A DNA stretch of 64,000 bases from Dyadobacter sp. CY312 (lineage in GTDB: Bacteria > Bacteroidota > Bacteroidia > Cytophagales > Spirosomataceae): contig NZ_JAJUXG010000003.1 of assembly GCF_021390535.1 (NCBI RefSeq), forward strand, positions 248,001 through 312,000, in the 5' to 3' direction. Below are positions 35,545 through 44,473 of this stretch, piece by piece; the stretch's first letter is position 1, and every line of letters starts with the position of its first letter. Below the pieces are notes generated by a model. The model was not told the origin of the DNA. It was given only the letters and a program-made list of their open reading frames with translations, and searched no databases. A program made the translations under genes and the position numbers.

Positions 35545-36447
35545 ATGAAAGCACTCGTCCTGGGCGGCGGATCAATGAAAGGGGCATTTCAGGTTGGGGC
35601 GATCCAGTCTGTTCTCGAAAGTGGATTTGAACCGGATATGATCTACGGAATATCGGTAGGCGCACTTAATGCAACATTTTTAGTCAACGAGGCCGAACGT
35701 CAACGAACGGACTCCGGGAAAGTCAACTGGCAGCTGGTAAGTCGTCGTTTACTGGAATTCTGGATTAAAAATATCACACATCCACAGGATATTTCAACCT
35801 TACGTTCTCGCGTGATGCTTGGCGTAAATACGCTGATGAGCCGTTTTGATGGTTTGCTTGATCCTTCCCCATTGCATAATCTGATCAGGCAAAATGTCAA
35901 AGATGAGTTGCTGGAAAAGAGCCTGATAAAACTTAAGGTTGGTGCAGTAAATATTGAGAGTGGAGAAATGAAATATGTCTCTCCAAGTGACGGCCACTTT
36001 CTGGACTATGTACGCGCCAGCTCATCCATACCCATGCTGATGCCGGCAGTTGAAATCGAAGATGATTTTTACCTTGATGGTGGACTCAGAGAAGTAATTC
36101 CCATACGACCCGCACTGGCCGATGGCGCAACCGAGGTTGTACTGATCGGTTGTCATTCGCCGCACTTGTACCAACCCGAAGGTATCAATGCTCGTAACCT
36201 GATCACCCTCATTGAACGTATCAGAGACATCACAGTAAATGAAGTTGCAAATAGCAACATTATATGGGCAGAATCCTTTGCAGAACGGGCAAACCTGCGT
36301 GGCACTCCCATGAAACTTACAGTTATCCGCCCAACATCTCCACCCGTTCTGGATCTGCAACATTTCACATCAGACGACATTTCAAGATTGATTGTGGAGG
36401 GTTACAAGGCTGGAATTGAAGTTTTAAGGAAGAAGGTTGTGGTGTAG
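35545..36447 (+). CDS. Patatin-like phospholipase
   Basis: 300 residues, lipid acyl hydrolase fold. GGGSMKGAFQVG at 7-18 is the oxyanion glycine-rich loop (GGGxRG-type with Met-Lys), GISVG gives nucleophile Ser37, and DGG gives Asp178 to complete the Ser-Asp dyad. No signal peptide, so it is probably cytoplasmic or peripheral to the membrane. The MKALVLGGGS start leaves no doubt about the N-terminus. It hydrolyses acyl esters of phospholipids or lipids by family; substrate unknown. It is convergent with the Oar-like receptor and shares the 36484-36532 terminator. Confidence 0.93.
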   Translation: MKALVLGGGSMKGAFQVGAIQSVLESGFEPDMIYGISVGALNATFLVNEAERQRTDSGKVNWQLVSRRLLEFWIKNITHPQDISTLRSRVMLGVNTLMSRFDGLLDPSPLHNLIRQNVKDELLEKSLIKLKVGAVNIESGEMKYVSPSDGHFLDYVRASSSIPMLMPAVEIEDDFYLDGGLREVIPIRPALADGATEVVLIGCHSPHLYQPEGINARNLITLIERIRDITVNEVANSNIIWAESFAERANLRGTPMKLTVIRPTSPPVLDLQHFTSDDISRLIVEGYKAGIEVLRKKVVV

Positions 36448-36483
36448 ATAGTATGCTTTTTACCATTACGAAGTATTGCCGCA

Positions 36484-36532
36484 GTAACGAAGCGGGGCCG
36501 TCTCAAGATTTGAGACGGCCCCGCTTCGTTAC
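36484..36532. terminator. Very strong bidirectional terminator, 23-bp perfect stem
   Basis: Arms 36484-36506 and 36510-36532 are perfect complements (GTAACGAAGCGGGGCC... with ...GGCCCCGCTTCGTTAC) around a 3-nt loop. It sits between two convergent genes and has short T/A tracts outside. The first 10 bases of the left arm, within a CCGCAGTAACGAAGC block, occur again at 29479-29493. Confidence 0.8.
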
Positions 36533-36552
36533 AATTTATGTTGCCTGGTCAT

Positions 36553-39500
36553 TTAGTTAAACGTGTAACGCAAACCAAGTTGTGCCTGCCATCTTGAAGA
36601 CAGGTCGTTAACATTCCACGCATCTTTGTTTGCAGAAGTGAATGTGTAACCAGTAGTTGAAGGGTTAAGCAATCCCAATGCATCATTACCTACGCCATAG
36701 CTACGTCCCCATTCTTTGTTAAGCAAATTTCCAACATTGAAGATGTCAAAAGTAATTTGCAGGACATTGCTTTTAGTTCCGGTTTTGATTCCAAGATCTT
36801 GTACCAATCTAAGGTCAAAGTGATTTTCCCAAGGAGTTCTTGCTCCATTTCTATCTGCATATTTACCTCTGTTGTCGTTAAGGTAATCATTGTTCTTGAT
36901 GAAATTATCAAGGTTTGTCCACTGCTCAGCAGCAGTAACAACTTTGCCGCTAACAGTTGCATCTTTCAATTTAATCTGGCTCTGGTTAGCAGGAATAAAG
37001 ATCAGGTCATTAGAAAACGCACCGTCACCATTCAAGTCAATTGAAGAGTTGTTAACAAATGAGAACGGTGATCCAGAACGTCCTGCGTAAAACAGGCTGA
37101 ATCCAGTTCCTGACAACTTGTTGCTACCATAACGGAATGTATATCCAACGCTTGCAATTACGCGGTGGCGCATATCAAAAACAGAATATGTCAAAGGAGG
37201 ATTGTTTGCATCCTGTGTGATCTGAACAAATTCCCAGTTCGACAAGGCAGTACTACTAGCTCCATCGTTCACAGACTTTGCAGCACCATATGTATAAGCT
37301 ACGCTTGAAGTAAGTCCATTTAAGAAGCGTTTCTGTAACTGAGCAGTTGCAGTGTAAGTGTAACCTTTGTTCGAATTTTCTAACAAAATCACGTTAGTGA
37401 ATGCGGAGTTTACTCTACCACCTGTGTAAATAGGACGTGCGTCAGCTCCACCTGAAAGATCTGGATTCAACGTTCCGGTTGCATCTTTTCTATTCAAATC
37501 CTTATAAACAATGTTGTTCAATGTTTTAGAATAAATACCCTCCAGAGTTGCCACAATACCACCAGGTAGTTTGAAGTCACCAGCAAGGTTATATCTTAAT
37601 ACCTGAGGAATTTTGAAGTTAGGAGAAACCAGGTTTATCTCAGCAGTAGTACCAGCAGGCCCTAAGTTTCTTTGGTTTGCAATTTCTGGATCAAAACCTT
37701 TACCTCCATTAATTGCGGTTGTTCTTGCATCAACAGTACCGAACAATTTACCACTGTTTGTAAACTGGTTAGACAACCAAACGAATGGAACCCTTCCAGT
37801 AAATATACCAATACCACCTCGTAACTGTATACTACGGTCACCTTTAACATCGTAGTTAAAACCTACACGTGGAGAGATCAACAATTTACCGCTGGGTGTT
37901 TCGTCTGTACGATATCCTGCATATGTTTGCTCAACAAGTTCGTTACGAAGCGGTTTGTCCGGGATAATCGGTACATCAAGACGAAGACCCGCCGTAAGCT
38001 TAAAGCCTTTGAAAGCTTCAAATTCATCTTGCGCATAAAAACCTAATTGCATCGCGTTGAACTTAGAAGCTGGTTTGTCGTCACCAGGAATAACTGAGTA
38101 AGTTGCTCTAACCCTTGCCGGTACATTATTGAAGTAGTTCTCTACGCTTGTAAAATCCCATCTTCCGTTATAGTTGTTGATAAATAAGTTACGGAACTTG
38201 AAAAATTCGTTGTGAGTACCAAATGTAAACAGGTGTTTACCTGCGGTCAATTTAATATTGTCAGTAAATTCGAAAATATCCTGATCCAATTCATTTGCAG
38301 TAGAACTTCTCTGAGATCCAAACTCAACGGAGTTTGTACTGATACCATCTACATTGGTGATTGTGATCTGAGGGAACAATGAACCTAAAATCTGCCGGTT
38401 ATCTCTTATGCGGGAATAACCAAGAATCAAGTTATTCGATAGTTTATCAGACAACTTCGACCTAAGTTCCATAACAGTAATGTTCTGAGTATTATTGAAC
38501 TTATAACCATTGTTCCCAAATCTAAAAAAGGTTCCTGAGCGGTTGATGTTGTCGTCAAACGCCTTGATATAATTGTGGCGTAACGTAAGCTGGTTATTGG
38601 CATTGATATTCCAGTCCAATTTCACTAAAACCTTATTATTTTCTGTCTTAGCATTTATTGGACCATATCCACCTACATCATAACCGTATTTTTCTTGTGT
38701 GAAATCTGCAATACTTTTTGCTGTCTCAGCCGAAATAGCTGACTGCGCTTCTCCTGCATTATTTGCAAGTGGGGCGGAACGACGTCCCATTTCAGCATTA
38801 ACAAAGAAGAATAATTTGTTTTTAATCAAAGGAGCTCCGACGCGGAAACCTAGCTGGGTATCTTTAAAATCAGCCTTTGCATCAGTAAGGACGTTTTTGC
38901 CAATAATGTTTTGGTTTCTTCCGAAATAGTAAATTGATCCTTCTACATTGTTTGTCCCTGATCTTGTTACAGCATTGATACCACCGCCGGTGAAGTTACC
39001 CAATGTGACGTCATAGGGAGCAAGAACAACCTGAAGCTCCTGAATCGCGTCCAAAGAAATAGGCTGGGTATTAGCTTGAGAACCAGGAGTTGCATTTCCC
39101 AATCCAAATACATCATTATTTACAGCACCATCAATGGTGATGTTATTGTAACGGTTATTGATACCTCCGAAGGAACTACCATTAGCTTGTGGAGTTAACC
39201 TTGTAAAATCCTGAAGACTTCTGCTGATTGTTGGAAGCGTTTCTAGTTGTTTCTTTCCAATATTGGTAGACGCCCCGGTTTTTCTGTCGTTTAAAAGGTT
39301 GTTAGATGTAATTACAACTTCCTGTAATTGCTTACCTTCTTCTCTCAAAACTACATTATAAACAAACTTTTCACCAAGCTGAAGAGATATATCCTTATCT
39401 ACATGGTCATTAAACCCAATAAACGACACTGTAACTGTGTATGGTCCACCAACGCGAAGGTTATTCAGGTTGAAATTTCCGTCAGCAGTAGTAACAGTTC

Positions 39501-39693
39501 CGTATTTTGTACCAGTCGGCTCATGCACTGCAATAACTGTTGCTCCTGGCAAATCTGATCCATTAGGATCGCTTATCCTTCCACCAATGGAAGACGTAGT
39601 CACCTGTGCAACGGCATAACCACCGAGCAAGGTCAATGAAAACACGAACAACGCCATAAACGCTGCCCTGAAAAGTAAACTTTTCCTGTTCAT
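36553..39693 (-). CDS. Oar-like TonB-dependent receptor
   Basis: Outer-membrane protein, 1046 residues. Signal MNRKSLLFRAAFMALFVFSLTLLGGYAVAQ, a carboxypeptidase-regulatory-like domain at about 32-115 (IGGRISDPNGSDLPGATVIAV), a plug near 125-245 (LNDRKTGASTNIG, LQDFTRLTP, FTGGGINAVTRSGTN), and a long barrel ending WQAQLGLRYTFN. This is the Oar type first known from Myxococcus, found widely in Bacteroidota, where it is linked to signalling and protein uptake or export. I use ATG 39693 since the longer form (39735) puts 14 non-signal residues first. Monocistronic. Confidence 0.93.
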   Translation of the reverse strand: MNRKSLLFRAAFMALFVFSLTLLGGYAVAQVTTSSIGGRISDPNGSDLPGATVIAVHEPTGTKYGTVTTADGNFNLNNLRVGGPYTVTVSFIGFNDHVDKDISLQLGEKFVYNVVLREEGKQLQEVVITSNNLLNDRKTGASTNIGKKQLETLPTISRSLQDFTRLTPQANGSSFGGINNRYNNITIDGAVNNDVFGLGNATPGSQANTQPISLDAIQELQVVLAPYDVTLGNFTGGGINAVTRSGTNNVEGSIYYFGRNQNIIGKNVLTDAKADFKDTQLGFRVGAPLIKNKLFFFVNAEMGRRSAPLANNAGEAQSAISAETAKSIADFTQEKYGYDVGGYGPINAKTENNKVLVKLDWNINANNQLTLRHNYIKAFDDNINRSGTFFRFGNNGYKFNNTQNITVMELRSKLSDKLSNNLILGYSRIRDNRQILGSLFPQITITNVDGISTNSVEFGSQRSSTANELDQDIFEFTDNIKLTAGKHLFTFGTHNEFFKFRNLFINNYNGRWDFTSVENYFNNVPARVRATYSVIPGDDKPASKFNAMQLGFYAQDEFEAFKGFKLTAGLRLDVPIIPDKPLRNELVEQTYAGYRTDETPSGKLLISPRVGFNYDVKGDRSIQLRGGIGIFTGRVPFVWLSNQFTNSGKLFGTVDARTTAINGGKGFDPEIANQRNLGPAGTTAEINLVSPNFKIPQVLRYNLAGDFKLPGGIVATLEGIYSKTLNNIVYKDLNRKDATGTLNPDLSGGADARPIYTGGRVNSAFTNVILLENSNKGYTYTATAQLQKRFLNGLTSSVAYTYGAAKSVNDGASSTALSNWEFVQITQDANNPPLTYSVFDMRHRVIASVGYTFRYGSNKLSGTGFSLFYAGRSGSPFSFVNNSSIDLNGDGAFSNDLIFIPANQSQIKLKDATVSGKVVTAAEQWTNLDNFIKNNDYLNDNRGKYADRNGARTPWENHFDLRLVQDLGIKTGTKSNVLQITFDIFNVGNLLNKEWGRSYGVGNDALGLLNPSTTGYTFTSANKDAWNVNDLSSRWQAQLGLRYTFN

Positions 39694-40067
39694 AAAATTG
39701 GGGATTTGTTTGAAACTTGTGATAGGATGGTTCATTTATTGATGAACTAATTGTGCCGTAAAATAAGTTTTTTTTTCTTTCATAAACAAAGTACTCCATC
39801 CTACTAAAGTGCTATACTATTTCGCATAAACCCCTGATTTATTGAAATAATACAGAATTCTATCTTTAAAATGACAAGCTCTCCGATGTTAAATTTTCGT
39901 TAACAATCCAGCCCTTATATTCTTTTCTTTCCAAGAATTACTGCCGACCTTTACCGCTATTGCAACAAACATCATTTGCACTTTCAATTTTGTTAATAAT
40001 AAGATAAAATACACTTCTTTAAATCGTCAGAAAAAATATTTAAGGAAATGAAAAACTTTTTTTCAGA
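39694..40067. other. 374-bp divergent intergenic region
   Basis: AT-rich region between the Oar-like receptor and the alpha/beta hydrolase, probably holding both promoters. A small inverted repeat GTTCAT/ATGAAC lies near 39731-39748. On the minus strand TACTTTG near 39787 is one base short of a -7 box. I see no gene or RNA. Confidence 0.4.
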
Positions 40068-40835
40068 ATGAATCTTAATTTCAAAAAAATAGGAGAAGCT
40101 GGTCCGGCAATTGTTATACTTCACGGCGTTTTTGGTTTTTTAGATAACTGGCTTACAGTAGGTAAGGCCATATCTGATCATGGTTATCAGGTTTATCTAG
40201 TAGATCAGCGCAACCATGGGCGTTCTCCGCACGCGGGAGGGCTTAATTATGAAATTTTTGCAAACGATCTGAAAGAATTTCTGGATCAGCAAAATCTAAC
40301 CAACCCTATATTGCTTGGGCACTCCATGGGTGGAAAAACTGTAATGGAGTACGCAGTACGTTTTCCGGACACTTATGAAAAACTGGTAATTGCCGACATC
40401 GGCCCCAAATCCTATCCTATTCATCACAGAAAAATAATTGAGGGATTGAATCAGATTCCCGTTGCTGAAATCGAAAACAGACAGCAGGCAGACGACATCC
40501 TGGCGGAGTACGAACCGATATTGGCAGTGAGACAGTTCCTTCTGAAAAACCTTTACAGAAAAGAGGAAGGAGGATTTGGATGGCGTTTCAACTTGCCACT
40601 GCTCACCAGGGAAATGGCAAATGTGGGTGCCGCAATAGAAAGTACCCAGCCTGTTGAAGTTCCGACGCTTTTCATGCGTGGCGACCGCTCCGATTACATT
40701 CTGGATGAAGACTGGGAAGGGATTCTTGAAATTTTCACAAATGCACGGCTTGACACCATCGAGAACTCAGGACACTGGATACAAGCTGAACAACCAAAAG
40801 CTTTTATTGCAAGTCTGCTCAATTTTCTTGGCTAA
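40068..40835 (+). CDS. Alpha/beta hydrolase, YbfF-like esterase
   Basis: 255 residues, alpha/beta-hydrolase fold. GHSMGG supplies nucleophile Ser86; HGVFGFLDNW (oxyanion region near 19-28), LVDQRNHGRSP, and NSGHW with His236 complete the pattern; the acid is likely the Asp of RGDRSDY. Similar to E. coli YbfF, an acyl-CoA or acyl-ester hydrolase. No signal, so cytoplasmic. Start codon is ATG after an A-rich leader. It is convergent with the lipoprotein gene 25 nt downstream. Substrate unknown. Confidence 0.9.
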   Translation: MNLNFKKIGEAGPAIVILHGVFGFLDNWLTVGKAISDHGYQVYLVDQRNHGRSPHAGGLNYEIFANDLKEFLDQQNLTNPILLGHSMGGKTVMEYAVRFPDTYEKLVIADIGPKSYPIHHRKIIEGLNQIPVAEIENRQQADDILAEYEPILAVRQFLLKNLYRKEEGGFGWRFNLPLLTREMANVGAAIESTQPVEVPTLFMRGDRSDYILDEDWEGILEIFTNARLDTIENSGHWIQAEQPKAFIASLLNFLG

Positions 40836-40860
40836 GCAGAACTGGTTTCTATTTAAGAAA

Positions 40861-41289
40861 TTACCTGCGAAGATATTTTAGCCTTGTTCCGTCACAATAG
40901 GTGATGATCAATTGATTTCCTGTCCATTCCAAATCCCAGGTTGGACAGGAAACACATTCTATCAATGCACATAAAGGATTAACTATCAACGAAGAATTGG
41001 GTTTTACCTCAATAAGGTTTTTGTTGATCAGCAATGAGGTTGGTGCACAACACACCGAAAGGCTGTCCGTATCAAGTATTGAGCCATTACCTAAAATGAT
41101 GCGATGATCTTTTGGAGTAGCTTTTGCATCCTCCCAATATTTCTTACCAAATGAACCCGCCTCCTTTTCTGAAAGATGCCACACTCCTGCTACGGATTCG
41201 GCAAGTGCATCTGAGGGCACATGCATGGAATCCTTTTGACAGGACAGGGTAAGGAATAAAAACAGTAAAATAGATAGTTGTCGTAACAT
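40861..41289 (-). CDS. Small lipoprotein, META/heat-shock-like size, unknown
   Basis: 142 residues. The signal LSILLFLFLTLSCQ contains a lipobox with Cys near residue 18, so it should be lipid-anchored. The body is beta-rich with several Cys (SVCCAPTS, LCALIECVSCPTW), spaced in pairs, possibly disulfides. The layout SVAGVWHLSEKEA...LEWTGNQLIITYCDG resembles lipocalin-like or META-like lipoproteins of Bacteroidota in general shape only. Function unknown. It shares its upstream region with the RsmI-like gene. Confidence 0.82.
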   Translation of the reverse strand: MLRQLSILLFLFLTLSCQKDSMHVPSDALAESVAGVWHLSEKEAGSFGKKYWEDAKATPKDHRIILGNGSILDTDSLSVCCAPTSLLINKNLIEVKPNSSLIVNPLCALIECVSCPTWDLEWTGNQLIITYCDGTRLKYLRR

Positions 41290-41295
41290 AGCATT

Positions 41296-41303
41296 TAACT
41301 TTG
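41296..41303 (+). promoter_or_regulatory. Likely -7 box of the RsmI-like gene
   Basis: TAACTTTG matches TAnnTTTG, 65 nt before the ATG at 41368. A TTG lies 15 nt upstream, a shorter spacer than usual. Confidence 0.4.
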
Positions 41304-41367
41304 CCTGTTAATATGATACGATATCGACCCGAAAGGTTGGAAACAAGATTAAATTAAGTGCTTAATT

Positions 41368-42075
41368 ATGAATAATCCGTCAGCTGTATCGCTGTTTCTT
41401 ATACCCTGCGTACTTGCAGAAGACACTTCCTCTAAGGTATTGAGCCCACAAATTAGAGACGTGATATCGCATGTAGACGTTTTTTTTGTGGAGAATGTCA
41501 GAACTGCACGAAGGTTTATCAGTTCACTTAAATTGGGAAAGGTAATCGATCAGATCACTTTTTACGAACTCACGAAGGATACTCCCTCCGGCGAAACACG
41601 GGAACAGTTGCTTGGACTGACTCAGAATGCCGGTGTGTTATCGGAAGCGGGATGCCCTGGTGTGGCAGATCCTGGTGCCGTTGCTGTCAAAATCGCCCAC
41701 GAAATAGGTATGGAAGTGGTACCCCTGGTTGGTCCTTCTTCTATATTACTGGCGTTGATGGCCTCCGGCATGAGCGGACAATCTTTTGTGTTTCATGGCT
41801 ATTTGCCAATTGACAGAGCGCTGCGAAGAAAAGCGCTGCAACAGCTGGAACGGGATGCTAATCATAATAATCAGACTCAGATTTTTATGGAAACGCCTTT
41901 CCGCAATAATCAGCTCATGGATTCAGTTTTAGAATCATGCCAGCCAGATACGCTGTTGTGTCTAGCGGCCAGCATCACTGCCGGGAATGAATTCATCCGG
42001 ACCTGGCCTGTAAAAAAGTGGAGAAAGGAAAAACCCGACCTGCACAAAAGACCGGCCATGTTCCTGATTGGTTAA
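41368..42075 (+). CDS. SAM-dependent methyltransferase of the RsmI/tetrapyrrole-methylase family
   Basis: 235 residues. LFLIPCVLAED opens the Rossmann-like N-domain; VLSEAGCPGVADPGA (family: SDAGtPgisDPG) and VPLVGPSSILLALMASGMSGQSFVFHGYLP are the RsmI-type SAM-binding and substrate blocks. RsmI 2'-O-methylates C1402 of 16S rRNA. This protein is shorter than E. coli RsmI (286 aa) and has Glu-Ala-Gly for Asp-Ala-Gly, so it may be a second, RsmI-like paralogue with a different RNA target. Bacteroidota often encode both. Single gene. Confidence 0.88.
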   Translation: MNNPSAVSLFLIPCVLAEDTSSKVLSPQIRDVISHVDVFFVENVRTARRFISSLKLGKVIDQITFYELTKDTPSGETREQLLGLTQNAGVLSEAGCPGVADPGAVAVKIAHEIGMEVVPLVGPSSILLALMASGMSGQSFVFHGYLPIDRALRRKALQQLERDANHNNQTQIFMETPFRNNQLMDSVLESCQPDTLLCLAASITAGNEFIRTWPVKKWRKEKPDLHKRPAMFLIG

Positions 42076-42163
42076 GGCAAAACAGAAAAATGACTTTCGC
42101 CGATCGGCCATACAAACCGTTTTGGATATTTAATTAATGTGCTTGCAACAAAAACCAGCATTC

Positions 42164-42865
42164 ATGAAAAAGTGGATTACAATGGTGAGCTTGGCAATGT
42201 TTACCGGATTATTATCCTGCAACAATGACGCCAAGCTAAACGGAATTATTACTATCGAATCTGAATTCGAAACCACTGTTGAAGATTGGCAAAGCGGCTT
42301 TTCGGGATACAGTAGCTCCACGCCCGATTCTACACTTCAGTTGACACTCGACCGGGCCCGCCTGCCAGGTATTCTGGATTCGACGCGATATGGCATAAAG
42401 GCTGAAAGTTACAATCGTGGCGACGTCATGTTCATGTTTTTGAAGAAAAGAGTATCGGGATTAAGACCTGCTACAACTTACCTTGTAACTTTTGACATGA
42501 CCATCGGAACGCAATACGCCGATAATGTAACAGGCGCTTCCTCCGGGAATGATACGTATATAAAAGCGGGCGCATCAGTGAATGAACCAACAATTAAACC
42601 GGAAGGTGGAAAATACACGATCAGTATAAACAAGGGTAACCTGTCCGGTGGAAGTTCGGAAATGGCTGTGATGGGAAATATAACCAATGGAACGAATAAC
42701 AACCAATACCGTCTTGTGACACGTAGCAACAGAGATCAGCCCATCACTGTCACTGCTGATGCAAATGGTGAGCTATGGCTTTGTATTGGTACGGATTCGG
42801 GCTTCAAAGGATTGACCACCTTATTTTACGATCGCATTAAAGCAGAACTGACTTTACAGAACTAA
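42164..42865 (+). CDS. Lipoprotein of unknown function
   Basis: 233 residues. MKKWITMVSLAMFTGLLSCNND has a lipobox (LLSC). The mature part is beta-rich, with repeated polar strands (TTYLVTFDMTIGTQYADNVTGASSG broken over two strands, KYTISINKGNLSGGSSEMAVMGNI, GELWLCIGTDSGFKG), the shape of a jelly-roll or carbohydrate-binding-like fold. No named domain is certain. I start at ATG 42164, since the longer form at 42137 would put nine residues before the signal. Own transcription unit. Confidence 0.83.
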   Translation: MKKWITMVSLAMFTGLLSCNNDAKLNGIITIESEFETTVEDWQSGFSGYSSSTPDSTLQLTLDRARLPGILDSTRYGIKAESYNRGDVMFMFLKKRVSGLRPATTYLVTFDMTIGTQYADNVTGASSGNDTYIKAGASVNEPTIKPEGGKYTISINKGNLSGGSSEMAVMGNITNGTNNNQYRLVTRSNRDQPITVTADANGELWLCIGTDSGFKGLTTLFYDRIKAELTLQN

Positions 42866-42989
42866 GGACGGCACAAGCATAACACAAGCGATACATTCAA
42901 TGCTTAGTAGCCGGATACCTTTTCCAGTGCTATCAAACAGTTTCGTAACTTCGCCTTTCCATTTAATAAAACATTGCGGCTGACAAACC

Positions 42990-43628
42990 ATGATACAAAT
43001 ACAATCTTTTACGTTTAATCCATTTTCTGAAAACACATACGTACTTTACGATGAAACCGGAGAAGCGGTGATTGTGGATCCGGGTTGTTATGATGCCGAA
43101 GAGTTGGAAGAACTTTACAATTATATTGAAACCAACAAACTTAAACCTGTTGAGATCATCAATACGCATGCACACATAGACCACGTATTAGGTGTTCATG
43201 CTGTAAAAACGAAGTATAACATTCCATTTGCTTTGCACAAAATTGACGAACAGCTACTTAAAGCAGTAAAAACTTACGCTCCCAACTATGGTTTCCCGAA
43301 ATTTGACGAACCGGAAATTGATCGTTATCTGGTTGAAGGGGAATCGGTCAGGTTTGGAAATTCCGAGCTGAAAGTGATTTTTGTTCCCGGCCATGCACCT
43401 GGCCACGTAGCATTTGTGAGTCATGAACAGCGTTTTGTAATTGGAGGCGATGTCCTTTTTCGTCAAAGCATTGGCCGTACCGACCTTCCCGGAGGAGATT
43501 TCAATACACTGATAGAAAGTATTCGCATGAAATTATTCACCCTGGATGACGATTACACCGTTTATGCAGGACATATGGGACCGACAACAATCGGTTTTGA
43601 GAAAAAGAATAATCCATTTTTAAAATAA
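42990..43628 (+). CDS. MBL-fold metallohydrolase, glyoxalase II-like
   Basis: 212 residues. The metal-binding motif THAHIDH gives His60, His62, Asp64 and His65; further ligands are in PGHAPGHV, GGDVLF and YAGHMGPTT. It resembles the short YcbL-type hydroxyacylglutathione hydrolase-like proteins rather than full-length GloB, so it may hydrolyse thioesters such as hydroxyacyl conjugates. No signal peptide. The ATG is followed by IQSFTFNPFSENTYVL, the conserved start of this subgroup. It precedes pssA by 24 nt and is likely co-transcribed. Substrate not known. Confidence 0.93.
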   Translation: MIQIQSFTFNPFSENTYVLYDETGEAVIVDPGCYDAEELEELYNYIETNKLKPVEIINTHAHIDHVLGVHAVKTKYNIPFALHKIDEQLLKAVKTYAPNYGFPKFDEPEIDRYLVEGESVRFGNSELKVIFVPGHAPGHVAFVSHEQRFVIGGDVLFRQSIGRTDLPGGDFNTLIESIRMKLFTLDDDYTVYAGHMGPTTIGFEKKNNPFLK

Positions 43629-43652
43629 CCGACCAGGTTAGTCACCCTCATC

Positions 43653-44363
43653 ATGATCCGTCGAAATTTACCCAATGCACTCACCTGTGGCAATCTGCTT
43701 TGCGGCTGTATAGGTGTAGTTGAAGTTTTCCATAACAACATTCTGATATCGTGCATGCTGATCGGCATCGCGCTGATTTTCGATTTTTTTGATGGCTTTT
43801 TGGCAAGATTACTCAAAGTAAGCTCCCCCATTGGGCGGGATCTGGATTCGCTGGCAGACATGGTCACATTTGGCTTGCTTCCGGCCGTGATCGTATATCA
43901 GTTGCTCATGCAAAGTATTCCGGATCTTATGGGAATTTGGAAGGCATACCCTGCATTCCTGATCGCCATTTTCTCAGCAATTCGCCTGGCAAAATTTAAT
44001 AATGATCCACGGCAGAGCGACTCGTTCATTGGTGTTCCAACACCCGCCAATGCAATGCTGATCGCTTCACTTCCTCTAATACTTCATTTCCATGGAGACC
44101 AGTGGAAAGACGTGATCATCAACACCAATAATTTATTGATATTAACCGTCGTGATGTCGCTGCTTCTGGTTTCAGAGATACCTTTGCTGGCATTAAAATT
44201 CAAAGCGTTTACATGGAAGGGAAATGAAATCCGTTTTTCATTTATTCTCGCATGTGTTTTACTGCTTTTGACCTTGCACATTTTGGCAGTACCCATTATA
44301 ATTGTGTTATATATTGTAATTTCAATCTGCTCAAACTTCGCTAAAACAAAAGAAGCAAATTGA
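43653..44363 (+). CDS. pssA: CDP-diacylglycerol-serine O-phosphatidyltransferase
   Basis: Makes phosphatidylserine, the precursor of phosphatidylethanolamine. 236 residues, seven to eight helices. The CDP-alcohol transferase motif is complete: FDFFDGFLARLL...SPIGRDLDSLADMVTFG (DG..AR.....G...D...D). The N-terminal IRRNLPNALTCGNLLCG matches the PssA start. A phosphatidylserine decarboxylase gene is not next to it here. Located 24 nt after the MBL gene on the same strand. Membrane enzyme at the cytoplasmic face. Confidence 0.95.
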   Translation: MIRRNLPNALTCGNLLCGCIGVVEVFHNNILISCMLIGIALIFDFFDGFLARLLKVSSPIGRDLDSLADMVTFGLLPAVIVYQLLMQSIPDLMGIWKAYPAFLIAIFSAIRLAKFNNDPRQSDSFIGVPTPANAMLIASLPLILHFHGDQWKDVIINTNNLLILTVVMSLLLVSEIPLLALKFKAFTWKGNEIRFSFILACVLLLLTLHILAVPIIIVLYIVISICSNFAKTKEAN

Positions 44364-44473
44364 TTCGCATAAAAAATTTTATTGTAAACATTGCGCTTGG
44401 AGCAACCCACGCAAAAAATAATGCTTTAAACCGACCTGACTAAACACTTAATATTCTACTCCCGACTCTTACT

